A DNA stretch of 64,000 nt from Heliocidaris tuberculata (lineage: Eukaryota; Echinodermata; Echinoidea; Camarodonta; Echinometridae), in the NCBI GenBank assembly GCA_025618425.1, contig CM046836.1, forward strand, positions 12,651,574 to 12,715,573, given 5' to 3'. The position numbers and the translations under genes were made by a program. How positions within the stretch are numbered: position 1 is the stretch's first letter; each line of letters opens with the position of its first letter. Below are positions 49,301 through 57,233 of the stretch, piece by piece. Under the pieces are notes generated by a model. It saw only the letters and a list, made by a program, of their open reading frames with translations, was not told where the DNA came from and ran no database searches.

Positions 49301-52300
49301 CGATTATTCAAGTTCTACAAAGTTTCAAGTGAATATGCATGCCTCTTTGTAAATACTTGGTAATACTTTCATTGAATGAAACCTTTTGGTCTTAATCAAA
49401 TCTAATCAGAAAACAATTCTTTCATATTTTAGCTTGCAAAATGTAAGGAAATCTGTATCACATTTCAATGAATATTGTAATAACTGAGACAATATCATTC
49501 ATATAAAGAGCAACTACCTGAAAGACCATTTCTTTTTCTCTCTTTTAATCCCTTGAACATTATTTCCTATGTATCAACAGCACCTGTACATAGGTAAAGA
49601 TGACTAGAGTATAAAACTACTTTTCCTATTTAGCTTAAAGGGAAATCCAACCTTAATGGCAAGTTGCTCCGAAAGAAAGAGGACAAATCAGAGAAGCAGA
49701 TTGGTAAAAATTTGAATGAAATTAGACAAGCAATAAGAAAGTTATAAACTTTCGAAGTTGTAATCACTATACATGGGAATTTCAAATTGGCTGAATGGGT
49801 AATGTCACTGTGATGTAGTTGCGGACAGCTCCCCTATTTGCTCCAACACACAAAATGACTAAAATGTCCCTTTTTTTTTTCAAAATGTACTACACAATTG
49901 GATCTTTTTCTTTCATGAGGACCTATAAAAATATGCTACCCCCAATATATTTTGAGACTGCCCCGAGGGTTAAAGGCGCTTCGGAGAAAAACTCAAATTA
50001 ATGATATTTTTGTGTACGACAAACAGGGCCCCGTTGCATAAAACTTACCATTAACAGTAGCTTTGCCATCAATGGTAACTCCCATGGAAACCTCGATTTT
50101 GATTGGCTTTTGAGTCATGTTATTATGGTAGTTACCACTGATAGCAGAGTTACCATTAATGGTAAGTTTTATGCAACGGGACCCAGGAGAGTTGTCCACA
50201 AGTATGTCACAATCGACTCACTAAATTGCCAAATTGAGATTCCCATAGATGTAGTGATCTCATTTTTCAAACATCCATAACTTTCTTATTCCTTGTCCGA
50301 TTTCTTTCAAGCTGTCACCACCCTGTTTTTCTTATTTTTCTGCTTTCACACAAATCATCTTATTACCCAGGTTGGATTGCCCTTTAAATGATCTTTATAT
50401 ACAGCTTTCTATGGCCTTTAGAAAAGACAAGCCATTCACCTGGAAACTTTGCCCTGTCTGCCTCAAAGTCCTCTGAACATTTGACATAAACAAACTTTGC
50501 AGGGAGGGTCTCTGTCTGTCTGGCAAACGGTTTCAGGACACCGTCTCCTTGGCCAAAGTAGAGATGGGCACCCACCAGGAGCGCTCCAATGGTAGAGAGC
50601 CTGATTATGATCCTCCGACCCGTTGACCTGTACTTGGTTGAGGGATCGTGCCTACATAGTGACACAAATGGATGATGAAGCAGTGTTAAATACACATGTA
50701 CTTGCTTCAAGTGAAAATGACTAAATTGTGTATAAATCCATCTTGAATTGCTTGAAAGAAATTAGATAGCTCAGGAAAATTATTTAATAGGTAGCAGATC
50801 TACATGTACAGTGTAGCTAGGTACAAAAACCTTTTGTCTCACTTTCTTTCTTTTTTTCATTAGTAACCTGGATCTTGATCTAAATGTAGCCAATGCCCAA
50901 TCAATGGGCAATGCATACATGTAGACTCCTATACAGGAATACAATCAATCTCGCTTAAGTCAACGTTGCATTATCGAATAGTCATTTAGATCGATAAAAA
51001 TCTGTCCAACCAATATCCTCACTATTCTTGGAGAAAATGTCCCTGAATTCAATTTCATTTTTTTTTTTTCAACTCTTACTATTACTTAATACTACATGTA
51101 TGCTACAAATTCAAGGTTTCAGAGTTGAAAATGAAATTTTGAATAATTATTTTCCTCTTATATATGAATGATCTAGAATGGATCATAGCACGCTAATACA
51201 CACAAAACCCACTCATAGCAGCATTACTATACTTCGTGTGTATACTTTTGGAGGGTCATACACCTCAACACTTTCAAACACCACTGCACAAAAGTCACCA
51301 ATATTCACTCAAAATCCGGCATTTAATTTACAAATACCAACACCAACATATCCATGAAATACAAATAAATTCAATTCACCGATATTGGAAAAGATAATTC
51401 CAAAAATGAAATCCGTAATTTACTGTCAGTTCTAGCAAAACAGGGTATCGCAAGTCATTGTGTACATTTCCTGATCGACGTGCGTGCGCGATACCCAGTT
51501 TCTTTGTGGACAAGATTTTATTGGCCTAGTTTAGTCTAAAACATCTGCTGAATGAAAACAACATGCAATGGCGAAAAAAATTGACGGGGATTTCTTCGGT
51601 TCTGAACATGATTTTGACTTTGATTTTTGCTGGAAATAACAGAAGTTCTTCCTAACAGCCATTTAAGGTAAGAGTGAGATTTTTAAGAGCTGAATTTGAA
51701 AGGAAGTATTCAAAATATATATCTTATTCCCCCCCCCCCCCATACGTTTAGTACATGCGATAGAAAATACTGTAGTATTTTGGCATATTTGTTCTTAGTG
51801 GTCAACGACCACTATTACTTGGTGTACATGACAAAACCTATTGAAGCCTATTCACAAGTAAAAGCGATTGTGGAGTAGAGTAAAGGATGGTGTTTTCGGC
51901 CAGTACGACGTACATGTATGCATGGCAAAAATCACTTTAAAATGCATAGCATGAGGGCATATCACATATTACACACAAACAACACATACCAAAGTCACAG
52001 GGGAACCGCAGTAGCAATGAAAAAAATATCCATAAATATCACATTCTAGCGATATAATTGGTGATCCCGCTACCCTAATCTGAAAATTTGCATATCTTAC
52101 GCGTGTCTGTAAGGAAAATGGGTTCCAGAAACTGAGCTGTATTTCAAGAAATTTTCAGATTTACATTGGGATTTTTCGTATGTCGCAAGCTCAAAAGTGT
52201 CCAATCGCACGTTGCAGTTAAAGTTAAAGATATCTCCGTTAGTCTTGAGATTTCAGTTTCTGATACCAAAGGAGCAGTTTTCAGCAGGGTCTTGCTCAGG

Positions 52301-55300
52301 GGAGCTCCAGCGTTGGACGCCAGCTTGGGCCGCTGGGACTTTTGATCAGCGGGTGAACGCACGCACAGGACGCGCGCGATCCCCATTGACTTTGTACATG
52401 TGGCCGAAAACTGATCTGCCAGGCTGAAAACTGCCTCTGAGACAGCGAAAATGAAAATGAATATTGCCATGGTAATTCTTGATTTTCTTCCATCATCTGA
52501 GTAAGAAGTGAAATCAAATATGAAAATTGAAATTAAAGGGGACAGAAACCCTAGGAAAAAAATTCATTTTGATAAAAAGAGAGGATAGAGAGAAGTAATT
52601 TTAAAAAAGTTCCATCAAAATCGGTTATGAAATGAGAAAGTTATGAAAGTTTGAAAAGTCTCAATTTAAAAGTCTCAATTTACTTTCTATTCTATGGCAA
52701 TCCTTAAAGGCAGTGATTAACTTTGCCCAGGATTGAGAAAAAAAAATCACTGTTCCAGCTAATGCTGTAATCATAATTGCAAACCTTTAGCTCGGACAGG
52801 AATCGCCTGAGTTTTATAAGCTGATATGATCGGTTGTTATATTTACGATTGAACATTGATGTCGGGATAGAGTACCACTGAACCCTAAAGAACTCTTACG
52901 GTTGGCATACCTCGCTCTATCACAGAATACCGTACGGGCTGGAAACCCGCTCTGAAATCGCCGAGCGCTGGTGCTTGGTTTTTGTGACTGCAGCGCAGCG
53001 AAGAAGCCGAGCGACTTGCGCTAGCGATTGATCGCAATTTTCTCTTTTTTAGGATAGTAAACGGGTTCCATTTTCTCTCATACTTTCACATATCCTTAAT
53101 TATATATGTAGTTAGAGGACTGCACACAATTCACTGGCATTTGAGCTGATTTTACAATTTTTCACAAAGTTAATCAATCACTTTAAATTGGCAATGTTGC
53201 TTCAAAGTGACAGGTAGAGTAGGACAACTCTCCATGTGTTTTCTACACAAAATTTCATATTTTCTCCATTATCTCTAAAAATGATGCTTGTCTTTTTGTG
53301 AACTCAACATATGTTGTATCAAATACATTTCTCCCTGATATATCTTGAGCTAAGAAGGAGACAAGCTGCACCTTGAGAGATAATGGGGAAAATATGAAAT
53401 TTTGTGTACAAAACATATGGATGTGTGTCCTACTAAACCTGTCATTTTGAAGCAACATTACCAATTTGAGGATCGCCATAGAAAGTAAATTGAGACTTTT
53501 CAAACTTTAACGTTCTCATTTCTTAACCAATTTGGATGGAACTTTGTAAAAATTGCTTCTCTCTATCCTCTCTTTTCATTAAAAATGATTTTTCCGCAGG
53601 GTTTCATTCTCCTTTAAAGAGTAAAAAAAATAGGACTTTGTCTTAAGTGGACGAATTCTCCCCCCCCCCCCAACTGCTTACTCTACAACTTCAATAAGCT
53701 TATCTGACTTCAGATAACCTTGTACTCTAAAATAGCTTTCACGGGTGAATAGGCTTCAATACAATAGCTTTTGTGTGTGTTAGCAGGCTACGATCCATTT
53801 ATTTCTAACTTGTTACTTGTTACTATGTTAGATCATTCAACTTTCAAGACAATTCATACATAATCTAGTCTAAAATTAAAAGGAAAATAATTATTTAAAA
53901 TTTCACTTTTCCCTCTGAAACCTCAAATTTGTAGCATATTAAGAGTTGAAGAGTCCCTGAATCAGGTAATCTAGCAAATTCAGGAAAATTAGATCTTGCT
54001 TAGAGCAATTTTGTTGTCTGTTTTCGACTAGTACTACCATGACTACTAGTACTGCTAACAAGTGCGCAACATTAACAGTGAATGTTTGACACACAGTATA
54101 GTCAAGAAGAATCCCGTCAAGGATTGTAATTCCGAACAGATTGTATTACCGAACGTGTACAGTTAATCGCCTAAAATGGGTTTTCATACGCGTGGGATTA
54201 CGCGTATGAAAACCACACTATTGAAACAAAGGTTGTGTCTTTTTCCCATAGGTTTCACACGCTCGGAAATACAGTACCTTTTTCAAGGGACCAAAACGCC
54301 GAGTCGTTGGGAAGGGGTTCACTCGGAAGGGAGTATCGTATTAAATCTACGTTGTCTTTTTAAAATTCCATCAACTTCTTTTTCTGTAGGACTTTGAGCA
54401 TTCATTATGTAAGTTTGACAGATATTCGTTTGATATTTTATTTGCTATCGTTGATTTTCTGAAAAGTGTTCGGACACTGGATTAGCCTGGATCGGCTCTT
54501 TGAAGAGTAAAAAAAAAAAAAGCTGAAGCTACTCTTCAAAGAGCCTGGTTTTTTAACCCCACTCTACAATAGATCAGCCATTTTAGAGTCCAAAGGACCT
54601 CTTGAAAATCACCTTTACCGTGAGGCGTGAGCCAGCTTCTCTCATCTCCTCTTCACCATAGCTTTAGAATATTAAAACCCAATTTTTTACCCTAGAATTA
54701 AAAAATATTGGGGAAAAAATGTGAAATATTAATTTTAATGGTTACCGATAGGTTGAATGTTGTCCGAATGACGCCCCGAAAAAGCCTTCACTGCGCTCGT
54801 AGACCCGGAAGTGTCCCGTAATGTCATCGACCTACAGTCAATCACGCAATTTTCAGATCCACCATACGTTAGACAAGACCGCTACAACATGTACAAGCAC
54901 GCGGGCATCGCACGCATTTTGATTTTGCGTCTTCTGCATACATGCAGTAGCAGTCTTGTCTAACGTATGGTGGATCTGAAAATTGCGTGAGTGACTGTCT
55001 GTAGGTCGATGACATTACGGGACACTTCCACATGACTTCCGGGTCTACGAGCGCAGTGAAGCTTTTTCGGGGCGTCGTTCGGACTACCGGTAACCATTAA
55101 AATTAATATTTTACATTTTTTCCCCAATATTTTTTAATTCTAGGGTCAAAAATGGGGTTTTAATATTCTAAAGCTATGGACCATGCCCATCCCATGGGCA
55201 TGGTGAAGAGGAGATGAGAGAAGCTGGCTCACGGTAAAGGTGATTTTCAGGAGGTTCTTTAGACTCTAAAATGGCTGCTCTATTGTAGAGTGGGGTTAAA

Positions 55301-55603
55301 AAACCAGGCTCTTTGAAGAGTAGCGTCAGCTTTTTTTTTTTTTTTTTACTCTTCAAAGAGCCTTCCAGGCTACACTGGATCCACCACCGTACAGTGGCAC
55401 GGCCACGGGGAGATTGGCCAGACGTCAAATTGCACGTGTGGGGCAATGATTGACGTAAGCAGCATTTAAACTTACTGATTTTCTTGATTTTCCTGGTGTT
55501 CGGCCACATCAGAATTTCCACTCTTCTCATTTGCGTCATGTTTCTTCTTTCCCTTTGCATCTTGAAGCTTCTTAGAGCTCACTTTTCGCTTTTCCGCAGG
55601 CAT
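37836..55603 (-). CDS. OGFOD3: 2-oxoglutarate and iron-dependent oxygenase domain-containing protein 3
   Basis: A single-pass membrane protein with a prolyl-4-hydroxylase-like dioxygenase domain; its substrate is not established. Coding exons in transcript order (minus strand): 55603-55476, 50651-50440, 49101-49026, 48192-48150, 47484-47420, 46872-46813, 40671-40518, 39567-39444 and 37975-37836. All are GT-AG with matching phases. The product is 333 aa against about 319 in human. The N terminus is lysine-rich (MPAEKRKVSSKKLQDAKGKK). A membrane segment IIIRLSTIGALLVGAHLYFG lies at about 57-76. A CGRGVMDSIVSEKEA linker follows, then LSYGGSNGGASILDLHSGAL. The catalytic core has HPTFFSRMNN and HDEYWHPHVDK. 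Iron ligands are H243, D245 and distal H301 (SENTHFVEK); the 2-oxoglutarate arginine is R311 (GTRYAIT). All are intact. The large introns (about 4.8 and 6.1 kb) are filled with nested transposons. The ATG has A at -3. Confidence 0.95.
38052..38231. mobile_element. Decayed CTGTA/TTTCGCG element
   Basis: Starts CTGTAAAAGTGGAAATTTTC and ends near ATTCCACATTTAAAG. The interior contains TTTTTCGCGCTCGGCC and CATGTTTTTATTTTCG and closely resembles 47178-47386 (shared GCGCTAGGCCCATTGGCAAAAG-like core in the complement). The right terminus is degraded. Confidence 0.6.
38242..38387. mobile_element. GGCC...GGGCCC hairpin MITE
   Basis: Near-palindromic: GGCCTGTTGCACAAAACTTG on the left and its complement CAAGTTTTGTGCAATGGGCC on the right. 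The arms are made of AACGCAACT/AGTTGCG words and the centre contains CCAATCAGAA. Member of the hairpin family described in the findings. Confidence 0.8.
39741..40331 (+). mobile_element. TTAA-flanked fold-back element (family A), in OGFOD3 intron 7
   Basis: 591 bp, TTAA at both ends (39741-39744 and 40328-40331). Very similar to the NTAN1 intron copy at 18763-19357, including TCTTCGAGGCGCTTTTACCC in the centre. In the antisense orientation relative to OGFOD3. Confidence 0.88.
40857..40925 (+). mobile_element. tRNA-like SINE head
   Basis: An A box TAGTCCAGTGG (40859-40869) is followed about 32 bp later by a degenerate B box GGTTTCAGCCT (40903-40913). The layout resembles a tRNA gene but the arms do not pair fully, so it is a SINE head or tRNA relic, not a functional tRNA. 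Confidence 0.5.
41447..41594. mobile_element. GGGCCC hairpin MITE (ATAACAAG arms)
   Basis: 148 bp. The left arm starts GGGCCCTGTTTCATAAAAC and the right arm is its complement ending CAGGGCCC. The stem continues through TTATCAATAACAA. The centre has CTGATTGGCTTAG. Confidence 0.88.
42334..42419. mobile_element. 86-bp TTAA MITE nested in the 3-kb element
   Basis: Ends TTAAAGGTACACAC and GGGTGTACCTTTAA, both within TTAA. The opposite terminal repeat of the host element (near 45205-45212) has a single uninterrupted TTAA at the matching place, giving the empty site. Confidence 0.85.
44159..44534. mobile_element. Pogo-like TA-flanked element, itself interrupted
   Basis: Inverted ends CAGTCCAACCTGTATAG and CTATAGACAGGTTTCACTG-like (CTTTATAGACAGGTTTCACTG minus the first bases), flanked by TA at 44157-44158 and 44535-44536. 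It contains a hAT MITE at 44186-44396. Confidence 0.7.
44186..44396. mobile_element. hAT-like MITE with perfect 8-bp duplication
   Basis: Starts CAGTGGCGGATCCAGGATTT and ends GGATCCACCACTG. AGACTACC is duplicated exactly at 44178-44185 and 44397-44404. It contains A-runs and GGCCCC-rich segments. Confidence 0.9.
45538..46272. repeat. Five-copy tandem array, period exactly 147 bp
   Basis: Copies begin with TTTTGAATAAATTTGCATAA at 45538, 45685, 45832, 45979 and 46126. The middle copies are almost identical, differing by single bases such as CGGAATC against CTGAATC. The first and last copies diverge at their outer edges. It lies in OGFOD3 intron 6 (minus strand numbering). Confidence 0.97.
46303..46338. 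repeat. CA microsatellite with GACA/GACG lead-in
   Basis: A run of AC dinucleotides preceded by GGACAGACAGACGGACGG, adjoining the 147-bp array inside the same insert. Confidence 0.9.
47178..47386. mobile_element. TA-flanked CTGTA/TTTCGCG element, intact
   Basis: Ends CTGTAAACGTGGAATATTTC and CAACTTTTACAG within TA. The interior has AATTTTCGCGCAATTCGCGC and CACGCGAATATTTT. It lies in OGFOD3 intron 5, about 34 bp from exon 5. Confidence 0.8.
47662..47991. mobile_element. TIR element with GGGCTAACTCGGCACTAGGG ends
   Basis: About 30-bp terminal inverted repeats with one mismatch; the first 20 bp are perfect. The interior is AT-rich except near the ends, where TTGGCGGAAAATCGCCGCGG lies. No clear target duplication was found, so the class is unknown. 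Confidence 0.8.
49635..50387 (-). mobile_element. Family A TTAA element (inverted) with nested hairpin MITE
   Basis: TTAA at both ends (49635-49638 and 50384-50387), in reverse orientation to the copies at 18763 and 39741. The CCATTTGTCGTACAC segment of the intact copies is split here by the GGGCCC hairpin 50026-50184. It abuts OGFOD3 exon 2, whose boundary is 50440. Confidence 0.88.
50026..50184. mobile_element. GGGCCC hairpin MITE (TTACCATTAA arms)
   Basis: Left GGGCCCCGTTGCATAAAACT and the right complement ending GCAACGGGACCC. The stem continues through TTACCATTAA. The centre has GATTGGCTTTTGAG. It is inserted inside a family A element. Confidence 0.88.
51110..51880. repeat. Dispersed repeat shared with 14690-16060
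   Basis: Long near-identical stretches with the 14.7-16.0 kb region, such as ATGAAATCCGTAATTTACTG, GGTATCGCAAGTCAT and CAGAAGTTCTTCCTAAC. This copy lacks the 333-bp insert present at 15389-15721. In OGFOD3 intron 1. Confidence 0.75.
52533..53617. mobile_element. TTAA fold-back element split by a family J element
   Basis: Ends TTAAAGGGGACAGAAACCC and GGGTTTCATTCTCCTTTAA (imperfect inverted repeats). Arms of about 170 bp pair (for example AAAGTTATGAAAGTTTG on the left). The family J element at 52704-53186 is inserted at a TTAA in the left arm; the right arm (near 53462) shows the corresponding uninterrupted sequence. Confidence 0.8.
52704..53186 (-). mobile_element. Family J element, both TTAA ends present
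   Basis: Ends TTAAAGGCAGTGATTAACTT and AAGTTAATCAATCACTTTAA. It is an inverted homologue of 3327-3803 with about 450 bp of similarity. The central block 52860-53050 is GC-rich and strongly conserved. Confidence 0.8.
53690..54090. repeat. Copy of the inverted-arm repeat of 14.5-15.7 kb
   Basis: Shares AGATAACCTTGTACTC, GGGTGAATAGGCTTCAAT, AATAATTATTTAAAATTTCA and TTAGAGCAATTTTGTTGTC with 15400-15690. A short insertion with TTACTTGTTACTATG and CTAGTACTACCATGACTACT words distinguishes it. Confidence 0.7.
54118..55394 (+). mobile_element. Family E repeat interrupted by an 890-bp fold-back
   Basis: The left part, 54118-54482, matches 17017-17510 and the inverted copy 56184-56577. The expected end CACTGGATCCACCACC is split by the fold-back at 54483-55372, with CACTGGAT present on both sides. 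Lies in OGFOD3 intron 1. Confidence 0.8.
54483..55372. mobile_element. 890-bp fold-back transposon with ~400-bp inverted arms
   Basis: Termini TAGCCTGGATCGGCTCTT and the inverted AAGAGCCTTCCAGGCTA. The arms pair almost throughout, from CTCTTTGAAGAGTA at the ends to AGATCCACCATACGTTAG near the centre (54854 region against 54955 region), leaving a central loop of about 80 bp. CACTGGAT is duplicated exactly at 54475-54482 and 55373-55380. It lies about 100 bp downstream of OGFOD3 exon 1. Confidence 0.92.
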
Positions 55604-56002
55604 TTTACAGTTCAAATAAAATTATCAGATTAGTTTTGGACTTAGTCCCAGGCGCGGTTCGCTGCTTACCGTACTGACTTTATTGTGCCACGTGCTATAT
55701 AGGGCCAGTGGCATTGTTATTGGCTGGAGAATAAGACTATACCGCTATCTGTTATTGCGTAATCTCAGATTCAGAATAATCTCCATCATAAAAAGACTAG
55801 TATCTCTCTTCTCTGGATTCTGAGTGCAGTGCACTGAGTCTGAGAGCGAGACTGAACCTCCTGGCCTGTTGAACTCTACTGACTTCTCACTGACTGTGTT
55901 TAAAAATTTTGCTTGTGAAAGTATTTCTTATCTTTGTTCAGTGAATTTTAAACACTACAGTTCGATCTAGTCTACCAAGCGCTCTGTCTTGAGTCTTGTA
56001 AC
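55604..56002. promoter_or_regulatory. Putative shared OGFOD3/TXN2 promoter and TXN2 5' noncoding exon
   Basis: Lies between the OGFOD3 start codon (minus) and a probable TXN2 5' noncoding exon ending at a GTAAGT donor at 56003 (preceded by CTTGTAAC). That donor could join the acceptor ACTATCAG ending at 57195. The region has an E-box CACGTG at 55689-55694 and an inverted CCAAT (ATTGG) at 55719-55723. It is one of the few intervals here free of recognisable transposons. Transcription start sites are not determinable from the sequence, so the boundaries are approximate. Confidence 0.45.
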
Positions 56003-56183
56003 GTAAGTTTTCGTGCTGTGGTTTAATTATTTTCATGTTTCCCCAATGGGCCAATGTCTTTTTTTCCCCCTCTCTCTCTTAGTTATTCAGATCTTTTTAA
56101 TTAATCCTTTCTCCGCTGAATCCACGGAATCCCTACTAGCTTCGAAAGTCAAATAATGTATAAAAACTCCTCCAAGTCCAAGC

Positions 56184-56766
56184 AGTATGGTGGTGGATCC
56201 AGTGTCCGAAACTTTTCAGAAAATCAACGATAGCAATTAGCAAATAAAATATCAAACGAATATCTGTCAAACTTACATAATGTCTTAATGAATGCTCAAC
56301 ATGCTCAAAGTCCTACAGAAAAAGAAGTTGATGGAATTTTAAAAAGACAAAGTAGATTTAATACGATAATATTCCCTTCCAAGTGAACCCCTTCCCAACG
56401 AAGCAGCATTTTGGTCACTTGAAAAAGGTACTGTATTTCCGAACGTGTGAAACCTATGGGAAAAAGACACAACCTTTGTGTGGTTTTCATAGGCGTAATC
56501 CCATGTGTATGAAAACCCATTTTAGGTGCTTAACTGTACATGTTCGGTAATACAATCTGTTCGGAATTACAATCCTTGAAAATAACAGACGGATCTTTTG
56601 TCAGTAATAATAAAATGTGCACAAAATATGGTTACCCCATCAACTTCTTTTTCTGTAGGACTTTGAGCATTCATTATGTAAGTTTGACAGATATTCGTTC
56701 GATATTTTATTTGCTATCGTTGATTTTCTGAAAAGTGTTCGGACACTGGATCCACCACCATACCAT
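56184..56766. mobile_element. Two family E copies in opposite orientation
   Basis: 56184-56577 is an inverted family E copy (starting at TATGGTGGTGGATCCAGTG). 56632-56766 is a partial direct copy of its 3' end, from CATCAACTTCTTTTTCTG to CACTGGATCCACCACC. Together they form a short-spaced inverted repeat in the putative TXN2 5' intron. A partial family A end follows near 56800-56915. Confidence 0.75.
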
Positions 56767-57233
56767 GTGTACTGATTACGAATGTTACAGTTATTCTTAT
56801 TACATTGTTTATCCAATTTCATTCAAACTCTCGCCATTCCTTTTCTCTGATTTTTCTAATTTTTCTCTTCATCCAACTCAACTTCTCAAAAAGGTTGGAT
56901 TACCCTTTTTTTTAATTTAACTTAAACTTAATCCCCAGACTTCTTACGGGCTGCAGGGCATCCATCTATGTGTTTGATGAACATGGTGAAGTACAATAAT
57001 TATTAGGTTTGAGAAGAAAACCTAAAATGATTCAGCTTGTGTCTCTCATTTTACATGTATTTGCATCTCACAGAGTTAAATGATGAAAAGGTGAATTTCA
57101 AGCATGATAACTGGAGTCTGCTGTTATACAAAACTGTTTTACTTTAAGCAGTAAAAATTGTCCTTTTTAAATTTCATCGTTGTGTGTCACTATCAGGCTA
57201 CTCTTGGTAAATAGGAGGAAGTTCAACAATCAG

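Noticed and set aside
54176..54397. Frame starting MGFHTRGITRMKTT, with a similar frame at 56305-56520
   Set aside because: Both fall in family E repeats. The copy at 17017-17510 does not keep the frame, so protein coding is unlikely.
55174..55560. 128-codon minus-strand frame overlapping OGFOD3 exon 1
   Set aside because: It combines a different reading frame of the exon with fold-back transposon sequence; the OGFOD3 frame with donor at 55475 explains the conserved part.
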